From a virus: DNA of 47,401 bases. The notes beneath the pieces were generated by a model that was given only the letters and a program-made list of their open reading frames with translations, was not told the DNA's origin and did no database searches. Below, piece after piece: positions 32,462 through 39,901 of the stretch; the stretch's first letter is position 1; each line of letters opens with the position of its first letter. The position numbers were made by a program, and so were the translations under genes. The stretch covers positions 1 to 47,401 of the IMG/VR virus record IMGVR_UViG_3300036791_000683; one strand, given 5' to 3'.

Positions 32462-33574
32462 TCAGAACATTCGACGAAGAACTTCCGCGGCGTCTTCTAG
32501 CTTGCCGCTGCTCGCCAGCTTGCGCTGTGCGTCGTCGAAGCCTGACCTGCGCGCATTCCCTAAGGGCGTAGCCGCGCCGGGGGTCAACGTTTTGCCTCTG
32601 CTCGGATCCACAGGTTTGAGGCGGTTTGCCTGTGCCCGGTCGTACTTGCTCGCCTTCAACAGAATGGTGAGCATTCTAGGGTCGTAAACTGTTTCGACTT
32701 CAAAATCAGAAAAACCAGCAGCTTTTGCGGTGCCCCGCATCCACCGAAGATTCTTCTGTAACGCTCGGTTGTCGTGAAACCACCTTTTTCGGTGCATCTC
32801 GACGAACTTCTCGAAACCCTCTACCGCGTATTTATTCAGCCGTCTAGTGTCCTCCTCCTTCTGCGCCGCATCACGATCGGCGCGCGCCTTCTGCGACGCC
32901 GCTAGCTTCCCATACAAAATCTGATAAGTCCGTTGCTGCCGGTGAGCGGCATGCGGGTCTTTAGCAAATTCGTCATCCCAGTTTGGCTCCCTGGGAATCA
33001 TATTGGAGAAATCCTCCTCGTAATCCCGGCGCGCCTTGTCCCAAAGCTGCCAATTCGATTGTAATCGCTTGTATTCGTCCTCTAAGCCTTGTTGAACATT
33101 CATCAGCGCAGCTTGACGCTTGTGAAAAGTTTCTTGGCGAATATAACCAGCAAGCGCCTCTTTCAGCGTCACCTCATGCGATTCACCATCAACGGTCACT
33201 TCATATCTTTCGCCGCTGTCCGGCTCCTCGCGCTCCTCGCGCTCCAGCTCCTCGTCGTCCTCGTCGTCGGACTCTTGCGGCCCATGCCCGATCTCGTCGG
33301 GCTCAAGCTCGTTGTCTTCGACTTCAGAATCGTCTGGCTCGCGCAGGGCGGGCTCGCGCTTGGCGATCTCACGCTCATGACGCCTTAAGCGCGGATCGTC
33401 GCCGCCATCCGAAGTGTCGCCCGTCTCCGGATCGCCTTCGATCGGGCGCGCGCCGAACATCGGCTCCGGCTTCTCTTTGGTGGCGACGAATTTTCCGCCC
33501 TGATCGCGCGGTCGAGTTTGCGGCGCTATCTCGCTGGCGAATGCCGCAGCCGCTTCATCCACGCCCTCGGCCAT
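32462..33574 (-). CDS. Scaffold protein, 370 aa
   Basis: The first 130 residues are highly acidic (for example DDEDDEELEREEREEPDSGE), followed by a long helical coiled-coil stretch (residues 140-280) and a short basic C-terminal helix (DAQRKLASSGKLEDAAEVL). Acidic, helical, low-complexity proteins directly upstream of the capsid gene are typical scaffolding proteins. They drive shell assembly and leave before packaging. The start overlaps the preceding gene by 20 bp. Confidence 0.7.
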   Translation of the reverse strand: MAEGVDEAAAAFASEIAPQTRPRDQGGKFVATKEKPEPMFGARPIEGDPETGDTSDGGDDPRLRRHEREIAKREPALREPDDSEVEDNELEPDEIGHGPQESDDEDDEELEREEREEPDSGERYEVTVDGESHEVTLKEALAGYIRQETFHKRQAALMNVQQGLEDEYKRLQSNWQLWDKARRDYEEDFSNMIPREPNWDDEFAKDPHAAHRQQRTYQILYGKLAASQKARADRDAAQKEEDTRRLNKYAVEGFEKFVEMHRKRWFHDNRALQKNLRWMRGTAKAAGFSDFEVETVYDPRMLTILLKASKYDRAQANRLKPVDPSRGKTLTPGAATPLGNARRSGFDDAQRKLASSGKLEDAAEVLRRMF

Positions 33575-33827
33575 GATGCCCTCGCTGTGCTAGTTCCTCG
33601 TCCTTCGCCATGCTTCTCAGCCGCATTGGAATTTCTTCCAGAGCGGCCAGCTTGGCGCGGAGTTCAAGCACCCGAGACTTCTTCAAACCATCACGCATCA
33701 ATTCGCCGTAATACTGGGCGTGCAAGGCCCGCAGCGCGAGGGTGAACACGCGCTCCTCCACGAAGTCGCCCGCCTCGCGCGAAATCGCCTTGCGCAGTTC
33801 GGGATCGACTTTCGGGATCTCGTTCAA
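33555..33827 (-). CDS. Small helical protein between portal and scaffold genes, 90 aa
   Basis: The protein is nearly all alpha-helical and charged (KVDPELRKAISREAGDFVEE, ELRAKLAALEEIPMRLRSM), with a basic His/Gly tail. It lies 3 bp after the portal gene and overlaps the scaffold gene. A portal or scaffold accessory role is likely from position, but no family is recognised. Confidence 0.65.
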   Translation of the reverse strand: MNEIPKVDPELRKAISREAGDFVEERVFTLALRALHAQYYGELMRDGLKKSRVLELRAKLAALEEIPMRLRSMAKDEELAQRGHHGRGRG

Positions 33828-33830
33828 CGT

Positions 33831-36578
33831 TCATTTCTTCGGTTTCGGTTTCATCTTGGCGAGCGCCTGCTGACTGGTCAGCGTCGCCGCAGTCGTGCGT
33901 TCAGCGCTGTCGCGATTGAGCGCATTCTGCTGCGCCTCGTGCATTCGCTTAGCGGTGTCGGACAGCGCGCCGACGATCAGCTTGGAGTTGGAATTGTGCA
34001 CGCCGGCCGCATGCCCTTGCATCGCCGCGTGATGCTGGGCCGCCATTTGGGTCATCGCCTGCACATGGTTGGAATCAATCTGCGCCATGTTCTGCGAATG
34101 CTGCGACAAGGTCTGCGCCGCTTTCAGCTGCGCATCGTTCTCGGCTTGCCGGCCCTGCTGCGCTGCCTGGTCTTGCTGGGTCTGCGCCTGCTGCGCCTTA
34201 ATCTGCGCGTCTTGATCGGCGGCGTCGCTGTCCTGCTGGTCCTTCATCAGCTGGCTGGCCAGCTGAGCAAGCTGAACATGCCGGTCGACCCCGATCTTCT
34301 GACCCTCGAGATCGAGCTTCTGCAAATCGATCGCCGTCTTCGAATGCAGCGCCTGGTGCTTGTACTGCGTCTCGGCTTGCAGCTTGGCTTGATCGAGCTG
34401 CTGTTGAGCAAGCGCCTTGGCGCTGTCGGAACGAACCTTCTCAATTTGCGCCTGCGCGGCGACCGCCATCGGATCGGGCGCTTTCGGCTGCGACGACATC
34501 GCTTGCAGCTGCTGCGGACCTGGCGTCTTGAAATAGCGGCCGACGTTTTTGATGTTGGCCAGCGCCAGCAAATCGGTCTGAGTGTTTAGCATCTCCATCA
34601 CGCCGCAGATCGGATTGCTGATGCCCATCTGCGCCACCAGCATCTGCTGTTTTTGATCAATCTGATTGAGCGCCACTGCTTTGATCAGATCGGAGCCCTT
34701 GCCCATGTTCTGGTTGACTTCGACCGCCATAGTCGAGTCGAAAGTGCTGGTGTCATAGGGAATGAACTTGCCGCGAATTTTCAGCGTCCGAACCTGGTTT
34801 GGATTCTCGCACACCTCGTTGTAGAGCCCGGAGAACAAATCCTTGAAACCGGTCTCGCACAAGACGCGAGCGACCAGCTCGGTGCGCTCCTGCGCCCCAT
34901 TGATCACCGCCTCGACGCCCAGCTCAGTCGACGATTGCAGCGCCTTCGGATCGAGCCCCTTCGCCGCGTCGCTCAGTCCCGTGCGCCGCTGCAACTGCTC
35001 GTTGAGCATTTCGATCACCGGCATCGCCTGCTGACCGAGGAACGGAACGTTGGTGAACATCACGCTCGCCGACGGATCGCCGCGCGTGCGGATGATCGCG
35101 CCCAGATCGTCGCTCATCGCGTCGTCGATCGTCACCATCAACTCGTTGACCACCGTCTTCGGATTGATGCTCTCCGCCGCGCTGTCGAGAATGGAGCGCA
35201 TCATGTTGGTCTTGATGCGCTGGATGTCCTCCGTGTAGTCGGCCAGGCTGTCGCCAATGATGGTGTGCGAAATCGGATCGCAGCCAAACACCGCAAATTT
35301 GATCCGGTTCGCCTCTTCGTCAGAAACAATGATGTTCTCGTCGCCAAACGTGCAGACGTGACGCAGCTCGGGAACGCCATCGCCATCCCGATCGACCTTG
35401 ATGAACCATTCGCCGTACTTCACCCCATCGCCGAGACGCGTGCCCATGAAGCGGCCCGGATTGCGCAGCTGCGGCTCAGTGGTGAAGGCGCTTTCCGAAG
35501 TCTGAATGTGATCGAGACATAGCTCGCGCGGATAGCCCATCGCAATCAGCTGATCGACCGCCACGATGCGCTGATGGCCAACGATGCGGCTGTCCTGAAA
35601 GGCGCGCGCATAGCGGTCGAGCCGCATTTCCTCCGGCGGCACGCCGGCGATCTTGATCAGCGGCTTCGAGACCTGGAACTCGACGATCGCGTAATCGTAG
35701 GTCGGCGGCGCCGGCTGGGCGGCCGCCGGCGGCAAGGACGGAGGCGGCGCGCCCGCCATCGGCCCGAGAGGCATCCCAGGCGGACCTGGCGAAGGCCCGC
35801 CTGCTGCCAGAGCGCGGGGAGACCCGCCGGGCAGAGCCTGCGGCAGCTGGGGGTTCGCGCCGCCGGCTGGCATCGGCAACCTTGATTGCGAGACCGGATT
35901 GCCGATTTCTAAAATTCGAGCGTGCGGCTCCTCGCTCAGCATCATCTGCAATTGCTCGGCAGTGACGTTGAGGAACCGCTTGCGCTTGACTTCCTTGAAA
36001 TCCTCGCTCCACCATTTGACGAAGCCGGCCTTCACCGTAAGCGCGTCCTTAATCGCGCCATAGAGGATCAGAAAACCGGGATTGTCGTTCCAAAACACGT
36101 AGTTGACATAATCCGTTCCCTGTTCGGCCAGGTCGGTCTCCGCCTCGGTGCGCGGGACCAGATAAACCGGGTTCTCCGACGCCCCGAACAGCCGGATTAG
36201 GCTCGGCAGCATCATCATGACCGCATCTCTCACGTCAGTAGAGACGTAAGTCGAGCGATTGGGATGATTGGTGTCATCCTTGTTAAGAATTTCCCCTAAA
36301 GTGGCGGTCGGGTCCTCGCCAATATAGGGGCTGCCAGGCGTATAAGGCCCAATCCACGGCTCATAACCATAATAATACAATTGGGCGTTGTTGCGATCGA
36401 CCTGTAAAAACGCGTTTTCATAATCGACTGAGTCCGCCATCATCGAGCGAATGTATTGATCATAGCTTTCCGGATCGGACGGGTCGTAAGACGAGGTGGC
36501 GGGCGAGGCCGAGTCTTTGAAATGGGCGAACAGCCTTTCCATGGCCCTACGCTCAATCGCCTCCCAGCTTGCTTCCAT
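33831..36578 (-). CDS. Portal protein, long podovirus type, 915 aa
   Basis: The N-terminal 550 residues have portal features: an early YYYGYEPWIGPY segment, RSTYVSTDVRDAVMMMLPSL, the wing-like AEQGTDYVNYVFWNDNPGF, and QRRTGLSDAAKGLDPKALQSSTELG in the stem region, all typical of P22/SU10-like portals. A Pro/Ala linker lies near residues 230-300. The last 250 residues are a Gln/Ala-rich coiled coil, like the barrel of long portals. It would form the dodecameric ring for DNA entry. A later start at 36542 is possible. Confidence 0.8.
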   Translation of the reverse strand: MEASWEAIERRAMERLFAHFKDSASPATSSYDPSDPESYDQYIRSMMADSVDYENAFLQVDRNNAQLYYYGYEPWIGPYTPGSPYIGEDPTATLGEILNKDDTNHPNRSTYVSTDVRDAVMMMLPSLIRLFGASENPVYLVPRTEAETDLAEQGTDYVNYVFWNDNPGFLILYGAIKDALTVKAGFVKWWSEDFKEVKRKRFLNVTAEQLQMMLSEEPHARILEIGNPVSQSRLPMPAGGANPQLPQALPGGSPRALAAGGPSPGPPGMPLGPMAGAPPPSLPPAAAQPAPPTYDYAIVEFQVSKPLIKIAGVPPEEMRLDRYARAFQDSRIVGHQRIVAVDQLIAMGYPRELCLDHIQTSESAFTTEPQLRNPGRFMGTRLGDGVKYGEWFIKVDRDGDGVPELRHVCTFGDENIIVSDEEANRIKFAVFGCDPISHTIIGDSLADYTEDIQRIKTNMMRSILDSAAESINPKTVVNELMVTIDDAMSDDLGAIIRTRGDPSASVMFTNVPFLGQQAMPVIEMLNEQLQRRTGLSDAAKGLDPKALQSSTELGVEAVINGAQERTELVARVLCETGFKDLFSGLYNEVCENPNQVRTLKIRGKFIPYDTSTFDSTMAVEVNQNMGKGSDLIKAVALNQIDQKQQMLVAQMGISNPICGVMEMLNTQTDLLALANIKNVGRYFKTPGPQQLQAMSSQPKAPDPMAVAAQAQIEKVRSDSAKALAQQQLDQAKLQAETQYKHQALHSKTAIDLQKLDLEGQKIGVDRHVQLAQLASQLMKDQQDSDAADQDAQIKAQQAQTQQDQAAQQGRQAENDAQLKAAQTLSQHSQNMAQIDSNHVQAMTQMAAQHHAAMQGHAAGVHNSNSKLIVGALSDTAKRMHEAQQNALNRDSAERTTAATLTSQQALAKMKPKPKK

Positions 36579-36786
36579 GCGGACGGTTGGCTTCGGGTCT
36601 ATTCATAACCTCGAAGTATTCCTCGGCCCGCTCGCACAAGCGCCTGACCCCGATCCAGCGCTTGTCGCTGCTATCGCGCTCTTCGGCGATCCGCTTCAAT
36701 TCGCGAATGAGGGTTTCCGGCTCGTCGAGCGCCGCCGCCAGGTCTAGACAGGAGGCGGCCGCGGACTGGCCTGAAAGTGCTTGCAT
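36553..36786 (-). CDS. Small helical protein before the portal gene, 77 aa
   Basis: ATG 36786 gives MQALSGQSAAASCLDLAAAL and a charged helical body (TLIRELKRIAEERDSSDKRW). The frame is open upstream to 36891, but that part would overlap the next gene by 148 bp and is low-complexity, so I prefer 36786. It overlaps the portal gene by 26 bp. No family is recognised. Confidence 0.55.
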   Translation of the reverse strand: MQALSGQSAAASCLDLAAALDEPETLIRELKRIAEERDSSDKRWIGVRRLCERAEEYFEVMNRPEANRPHGSKLGGD

Positions 36787-37004
36787 GCTGGCGCGGCGTG
36801 CGGAATCGGCGGCGCTCCTTTCAGCGCCTTCCGGCAACGCGCCGCCTTCAGGTTCCCCGCCCGGTCCCGCTCGCCCCTCTGGTTCGGCCATGATTCACAC
36901 TCGCGACAAGTATGCTCGGTGTCGGCCAGGGCGAAATGCGCCTGGCCAGGATGGGTCATGATGTGGGCAAGATTCTCGTCCGTCAAGTGCGGCGCGCCGA
37001 TCAC
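36744..37004 (-). CDS. Small Cys-containing protein, 86 aa
   Basis: Cysteines in the order C-x-x-C (TCRECESW), then RCRK and ACKHF suggest a small zinc-binding domain, with a conserved HLTDENLAHIMTHPGQAHF start and a Pro-rich end. It starts 4 bp inside the end of the terminase gene. The role is unknown. A head or packaging accessory is likely from position. Confidence 0.6.
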   Translation of the reverse strand: MIGAPHLTDENLAHIMTHPGQAHFALADTEHTCRECESWPNQRGERDRAGNLKAARCRKALKGAPPIPHAAPACKHFQASPRPPPV

Positions 37005-38257
37005 ACCAGTCCCCTGATCCGCCGCCTCAAGCGGCCAGTATGGCGCATCGACGACACCATGGCAATCCCGACACAGCCAGTACGGAAGGCGTCTGCTGCG
37101 TCTTCCGCCTCGTCGGGGACCGCGATCCCTGATTTGCCGCGCCGATAAGATCTGAGCCGGGCCAGCCCGCGCCGCGTGGCGAGGGCGTCAAACCACGAGG
37201 CGCCGAGCGTGGCCCGCACCACGGTGATCCCATCCTCGGTGTTGTGATTGGGCACGGTGATCACCGGTTCGGGCATCAGATTGGCCAGTTCGTGCCGCCG
37301 GCTCATTCCGGTCGATAATTCCCGCACCTCGACGTCATGCGGGAGGAGATGGCAGCGATAGCGATAGCCCCCGGCCCTGGCTTTGAGGCCAAGCAGGTCG
37401 GTGTAATGGCTCAGGCTCTTGCCGGTCCCTTCGATGTAGTCGATCCAGTGCACTTCGCGGCCGGCCAGCTGGAACAGCCAAATGCATTGCAGATGCCGAA
37501 TGCCCAAGTCCCACGCCGTGATCACGTCGGCGTTGAGATCGGGGCTGACTTTGCACACCCGGTTCTGGCTTTGCAGGGCGTTGAGGGCGTCGGCGTAATA
37601 GGCCCCCTCCACCGGAGCCTCGAACGAGTTCATCATTTCGCGCGCAAACTCGTCCGGGCTCATGTCCTTGCGCATCTCCTCGACTTCGGACGGGCTGAGG
37701 GCGTCCGATCCGGTGTCGGAGATCTTGATGTCGAAGATGTCCCAGTCCGGATCTTCTGAAGCGCGGAGATAAAGTTTGTGAAAGTGATCGTCACCTGCAC
37801 TTGTGCCGGAGATGATGGCGAAACCTCGATAGTCAGCCAGACAGGGTCGGACGACGCTCGTAAAAGCTTGAGGAGCCAGGAGAGGGTACTCGTCGAGCAC
37901 GGCGCCGTCGAGATAGATCCCGCGCATCCGCTCGTAGGCGAGCGCGCCACCGTAAAGTCTGATGTTAGCTCCGCCAGGGAAAACACAGGTCAGTTCTCCT
38001 TCCAGATAGCGAACGTCGGGAACAGTCGCGGTGTAGGCTTTCAGATATTGCCAGACCAGATCCTTGGTCTGATCGAAGCTGGGTCCGATATACGCATAAC
38101 GGGGCAGCGGCGTGGTTCTGTTGTTTTCCAGACAAGCCTTGATCAGGGTGTTGGCCAGCGCCACGGTTTTCCCCGCCCGCCGATGGCAGACGGCGAAGAT
38201 CCAGCGCTTCCTGCTGGCGTGCAGGGGGAGGAAATGCCGCCGCGGCCGGTAGGGCAG
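37001..38257 (-). CDS. Terminase large subunit, about 418 aa, start unclear
   Basis: The frame shows LPYRPRRHFLPLHASRKRW, Walker A CHRRAGKT (codons at 38188-38165), a PRYAYIGPSFDQTKD segment, Walker B with VLDEYP, and an RNase-H-like nuclease half with TAWDLGIRHLQ. It packages DNA by ATP hydrolysis and cuts concatemers. No ATG, GTG or TTG occurs in frame upstream of Walker A. 38257 is a CTG at the usual family start, and the frame is open to 38323. GTG 38271 overlaps the preceding stop (GTGA) but is one frame off. The start is therefore non-canonical, frameshifted or affected by a sequence error. Confidence 0.8.
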   Translation of the reverse strand: MPYRPRRHFLPLHASRKRWIFAVCHRRAGKTVALANTLIKACLENNRTTPLPRYAYIGPSFDQTKDLVWQYLKAYTATVPDVRYLEGELTCVFPGGANIRLYGGALAYERMRGIYLDGAVLDEYPLLAPQAFTSVVRPCLADYRGFAIISGTSAGDDHFHKLYLRASEDPDWDIFDIKISDTGSDALSPSEVEEMRKDMSPDEFAREMMNSFEAPVEGAYYADALNALQSQNRVCKVSPDLNADVITAWDLGIRHLQCIWLFQLAGREVHWIDYIEGTGKSLSHYTDLLGLKARAGGYRYRCHLLPHDVEVRELSTGMSRRHELANLMPEPVITVPNHNTEDGITVVRATLGASWFDALATRRGLARLRSYRRGKSGIAVPDEAEDAADAFRTGCVGIAMVSSMRHTGRLRRRIRGLV

Positions 38258-38267
38258 CTCGACGACG

Positions 38268-38759
38268 TCACTCGCCGGGGGCGGGGCTGTCTGGGCCTGG
38301 GTCAGGATCTTGCCACTTGAAAATCAGAGTGCGCTGCGGGGCGCTGAGGGTGAGATTGGACTGGATCGAGGCCGCCGGGGCCGGGCTGAGAGGATGCCCC
38401 TGGGCGATGCGAGAGCTGAGCAGCTTGGTGCTGGCCCATTCGAGCCGCCGATCCGTGGCAGCCGGATCATAGAGGGTGCGGATGGGGATCGAGGCGGCCC
38501 TGATCAGCGTGTGGCCGAGCGCCTCGTCGAGGACCCGCTGAAGGCGCGGGCTGTTGCGCAAGAGCCGAGTGAGGCGATGGATTGGGGTTTTGAGCAGCGA
38601 GGCCGCGCCGTCCAAATCGCCATGCGCGAGATGAATCGCCGTCGCACACTCGTCGCTGTCCAAGGGAAGGGTCAAAGGCCGCTCATCCCATGGATAATGG
38701 GGGAGCTGGACAAATTCTTCAGCCTGAGGGTCGAGCTCGGGGTCCACCAAGGTCAGCAT
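38268..38759 (-). CDS. Putative terminase small subunit, 163 aa
   Basis: The central part, AIHLAHGDLDGAASLLKTPI followed by HRLTRLLRNSPRLQRVLDEAL, is a helix-turn-helix plus long helix, typical of small terminase DNA-binding domains. The last 40 residues are Pro-rich. It lies directly before the large terminase gene, and its stop falls where that gene should start. It would recognise phage DNA for packaging. Sequence identity to a named family is not certain. It is the first gene of the leftward arm, and ATG 38759 lies seven bases after a TATACT box. Confidence 0.65.
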   Translation of the reverse strand: MLTLVDPELDPQAEEFVQLPHYPWDERPLTLPLDSDECATAIHLAHGDLDGAASLLKTPIHRLTRLLRNSPRLQRVLDEALGHTLIRAASIPIRTLYDPAATDRRLEWASTKLLSSRIAQGHPLSPAPAASIQSNLTLSAPQRTLIFKWQDPDPGPDSPAPGE

Positions 38760-38766
38760 GTACTAC

Positions 38767-38796
38767 AGTATAGCGCATGTCGGGGAGGAAGGACAC
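38767..38796 (-). promoter_or_regulatory. Leftward promoter with TATACT -10 box
   Basis: On the minus strand TATACT (38767-38772) lies seven bases before ATG 38759. A weak -35 match (GTGTCC, 38791-38796) lies 18 bases further upstream. If used, the mRNA would start at about the ATG, making the first gene of the late arm leaderless, as seen for 861 and 6438. Confidence 0.4.
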
Positions 38797-38863
38797 CCCG
38801 GCTCCGGTCCTGAGACCACCCCACCGTGGGGAGGGTCAAACGCTTCGCCGCCAGGCAAAACCG

Positions 38864-38890
38864 GGTCCGTTTAGGTCCGTATTAGGTCCG
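38864..38890. repeat. Phased GGTCCG iterons
   Basis: GGTCCG occurs at 38864, 38874 and 38885, spaced by 10 and 11 bases, i.e. once per helical turn, so that a bound protein would face the same side. An AT-rich segment follows. Confidence 0.6.
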
Positions 38891-39037
38891 CAACGTATTG
38901 GATTGAATTTGATTATGCAACGATATCAATGCGTTAGCTTATAACACCAGCTTACTACCAATAAGCGAATTCATACGTTTGGCCATCCTTAGGGCATTCA
39001 CGCGCCGACTTTGGGTAGCTGCGCAGGGCCGGCAAGG

Positions 39038-39063
39038 AAGGGCGAGACCACCGCCTCGCCCTT
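39038..39063. other. 9-bp hairpin beside the iterons
   Basis: AAGGGCGAG (39038-39046) and CTCGCCCTT (39055-39063) are perfectly complementary with an 8-base loop, and TTTGAATTCC follows on the plus strand. It could terminate transcripts or be part of the origin structure. Confidence 0.5.
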
Positions 39064-39072
39064 TGAATTCCA

Positions 39073-39112
39073 CCTCCGATGGCCTCCGATGGCCTCCGAT
39101 GGCCTCCGATGG
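39073..39112. repeat. Four tandem 10-bp repeats CCTCCGATGG
   Basis: Four perfect head-to-tail copies start at 39073, 39083, 39093 and 39103. A near copy, AATGGCCTCCGAG, lies at 39164-39176. The 10-bp period equals about one turn of DNA, which is typical of initiator or regulator binding arrays. Confidence 0.85.
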
Positions 39113-39120
39113 CGTTTGCC

Positions 39121-39185
39121 CTTGCCTTCTCGCTCGCTTTGGCGTATAACTCCCAGTTGCAACCAATGGCCTCCGAGAAGGCAGG
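39121..39185. repeat. Inverted repeat next to the iterons
   Basis: CTTGCCTTCTCG (39121-39132) is complementary to CGAGAAGGCAGG (39174-39185) at 11 of 12 positions, with a 41-base interval that holds the partial iteron. Confidence 0.6.
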
Positions 39186-39239
39186 TTGTAGAGCAAAACC
39201 GCTCTATCTTTACCTCACATAAAACATCCCGAGCTTTAA

Positions 39240-39353
39240 CGTCTTTACTGATGCTATTTACGCGTGCGCGTAAAATATTCATCTTCTACATATCTTTTCT
39301 GTTACTAAAGCCTTTTAAATTCTCCGCACGCGTAAATAGAAGGAGTAAAGACG
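39240..39353. repeat. Long two-block palindrome with AT-rich centre
   Basis: CGTCTTTACT (39240-39249) and CTATTTACGCGTGCG (39254-39268) are exactly complementary to AGTAAAGACG (39344-39353) and CGCACGCGTAAATAG (39325-39339). A 4-base unmatched spacer lies between the blocks on each side. The 56-base centre is AT-rich. The left arm also contains a smaller palindrome, TTTACGCG-TG-CGCGTAAA (39257-39274). The right arm ends 3 bases before a -35 box. Confidence 0.85.
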
Positions 39354-39356
39354 CTA

Positions 39357-39386
39357 TTGACTAGAGTGTTTCATGTATGCTAAAGA
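39357..39386 (+). promoter_or_regulatory. Rightward promoter beside the palindrome
   Basis: TTGACT (39357-39362), 18 bases, then TAAAGA (39381-39386). Start of transcription near 39393 leaves a leader of about 38 bases before ATG 39431. The palindrome arm ends three bases before the -35 box, so a bound dimer could block or help RNA polymerase. Confidence 0.45.
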
Positions 39387-39430
39387 AAAAAGCCCTAATA
39401 AATACAGACTACTCAACTTGGAGTTGAAAT

Positions 39431-39850
39431 ATGACCGACAAACAACCAAAATCCAACCCACCCTTGGAGGACAAGCTAGAAGAGTGGAGGGCTTTCTCCG
39501 AGCGCTACTACCAATACCACGTTCACCGCCGGCGATTGTCCCTGCCGGCGCGCTGCACGGTTTACGCCATGGTCTATATGGGTTTTCGCCATGTCGACAT
39601 CGCGCACGCCATCGGCATTTCAAAAGCGAGCGTTGGGCAGATCGCGCGCGCATCGTGCGAAGGCTATTACGCCAAAGTCCGGCAGGAGTTCGAACGCCTA
39701 GGCCCGGATGATTTTTGCCGCACATATCTCTACGAGGACGCCAAAACCCGGCTGCTGCGCTTGCGCTTGCAAGCCAATGAGCCCAAAGCGACCGAAGAAT
39801 TTTTGAACAACCGCGACAATTATCTTGACAAAGAAAACCAAGAGGACTAA
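39431..39850 (+). CDS. HTH DNA-binding protein, first gene of rightward arm, 139 aa
   Basis: Residues 47-75 (YMGFRHVDIAHAIGISKASVGQIARA) form a helix-turn-helix. The first 40 residues are charged and helical, and the C-terminal half is a long charged helix (RTYLYEDAKTRLLRLRLQAN). As the first gene behind the control region it is a good candidate for a regulator of the palindrome or iterons. ATG 39431 has GGAG about ten bases before it. Its stop codon is part of the next promoter's -10 box. Confidence 0.7.
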   Translation: MTDKQPKSNPPLEDKLEEWRAFSERYYQYHVHRRRLSLPARCTVYAMVYMGFRHVDIAHAIGISKASVGQIARASCEGYYAKVRQEFERLGPDDFCRTYLYEDAKTRLLRLRLQANEPKATEEFLNNRDNYLDKENQED

Positions 39851-39853
39851 ATT
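39825..39853 (+). promoter_or_regulatory. Sigma70-like promoter TTGACA-N17-TAAATT
   Basis: TTGACA (39825-39830), 17 bases, TAAATT (39848-39853), the same pattern as at 6403. It lies in the end of the HTH gene, whose stop TAA (39848-39850) is within the -10. A leader of about 42 bases with an AGGAGAAAA ribosome site follows before ATG 39902. Confidence 0.7.
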
Positions 39854-39901
39854 AAAGGCGTTCACAGCGAGCGATCAGCTCGAAACCAGGAGAAAACCGA
39901 C

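Larger units (their letters stand above)
38760..39372. other. Divergent non-coding region, candidate origin and control region
   Basis: No convincing gene lies here. It separates the two transcription arms and contains three phased GGTCCG repeats (38864-38890), a palindrome CCCCACCGTGGGG (38819-38831), an AT-rich segment (about 38898-38970), a 9-bp hairpin (39038-39063), four tandem CCTCCGATGG units (39073-39112) with a related partial unit at 39165-39175, an inverted repeat (39121-39185) and a long palindrome (39240-39353). Repeats plus an AT-rich part are typical of theta-type origins. Function is inferred. Confidence 0.55.

Noticed and set aside
33720-35522. Plus-strand open frames opposite the portal gene
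   Set aside because: The portal identity on the minus strand is clear, and these frames are composition shadows.
36787-36891. Upstream extension of the small gene before the portal
   Set aside because: It would overlap the Cys-containing gene by 148 bp and is low-complexity. A later start is simpler.
39073-39112. Tandem repeats considered as a CRISPR array
   Set aside because: The unit is only 10 bp with no spacers. It is an iteron-type array.
39011-39372. Possible plus-strand gene across the iterons
   Set aside because: The frame would translate the repeats and palindrome and has no natural composition or ribosome site.
39373-39711. Alternative plus frame of 112 codons before the HTH gene
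   Set aside because: It overlaps the HTH gene in another frame and its second half is Arg/Pro-rich shadow sequence. Gene 39431-39850 is far more convincing.
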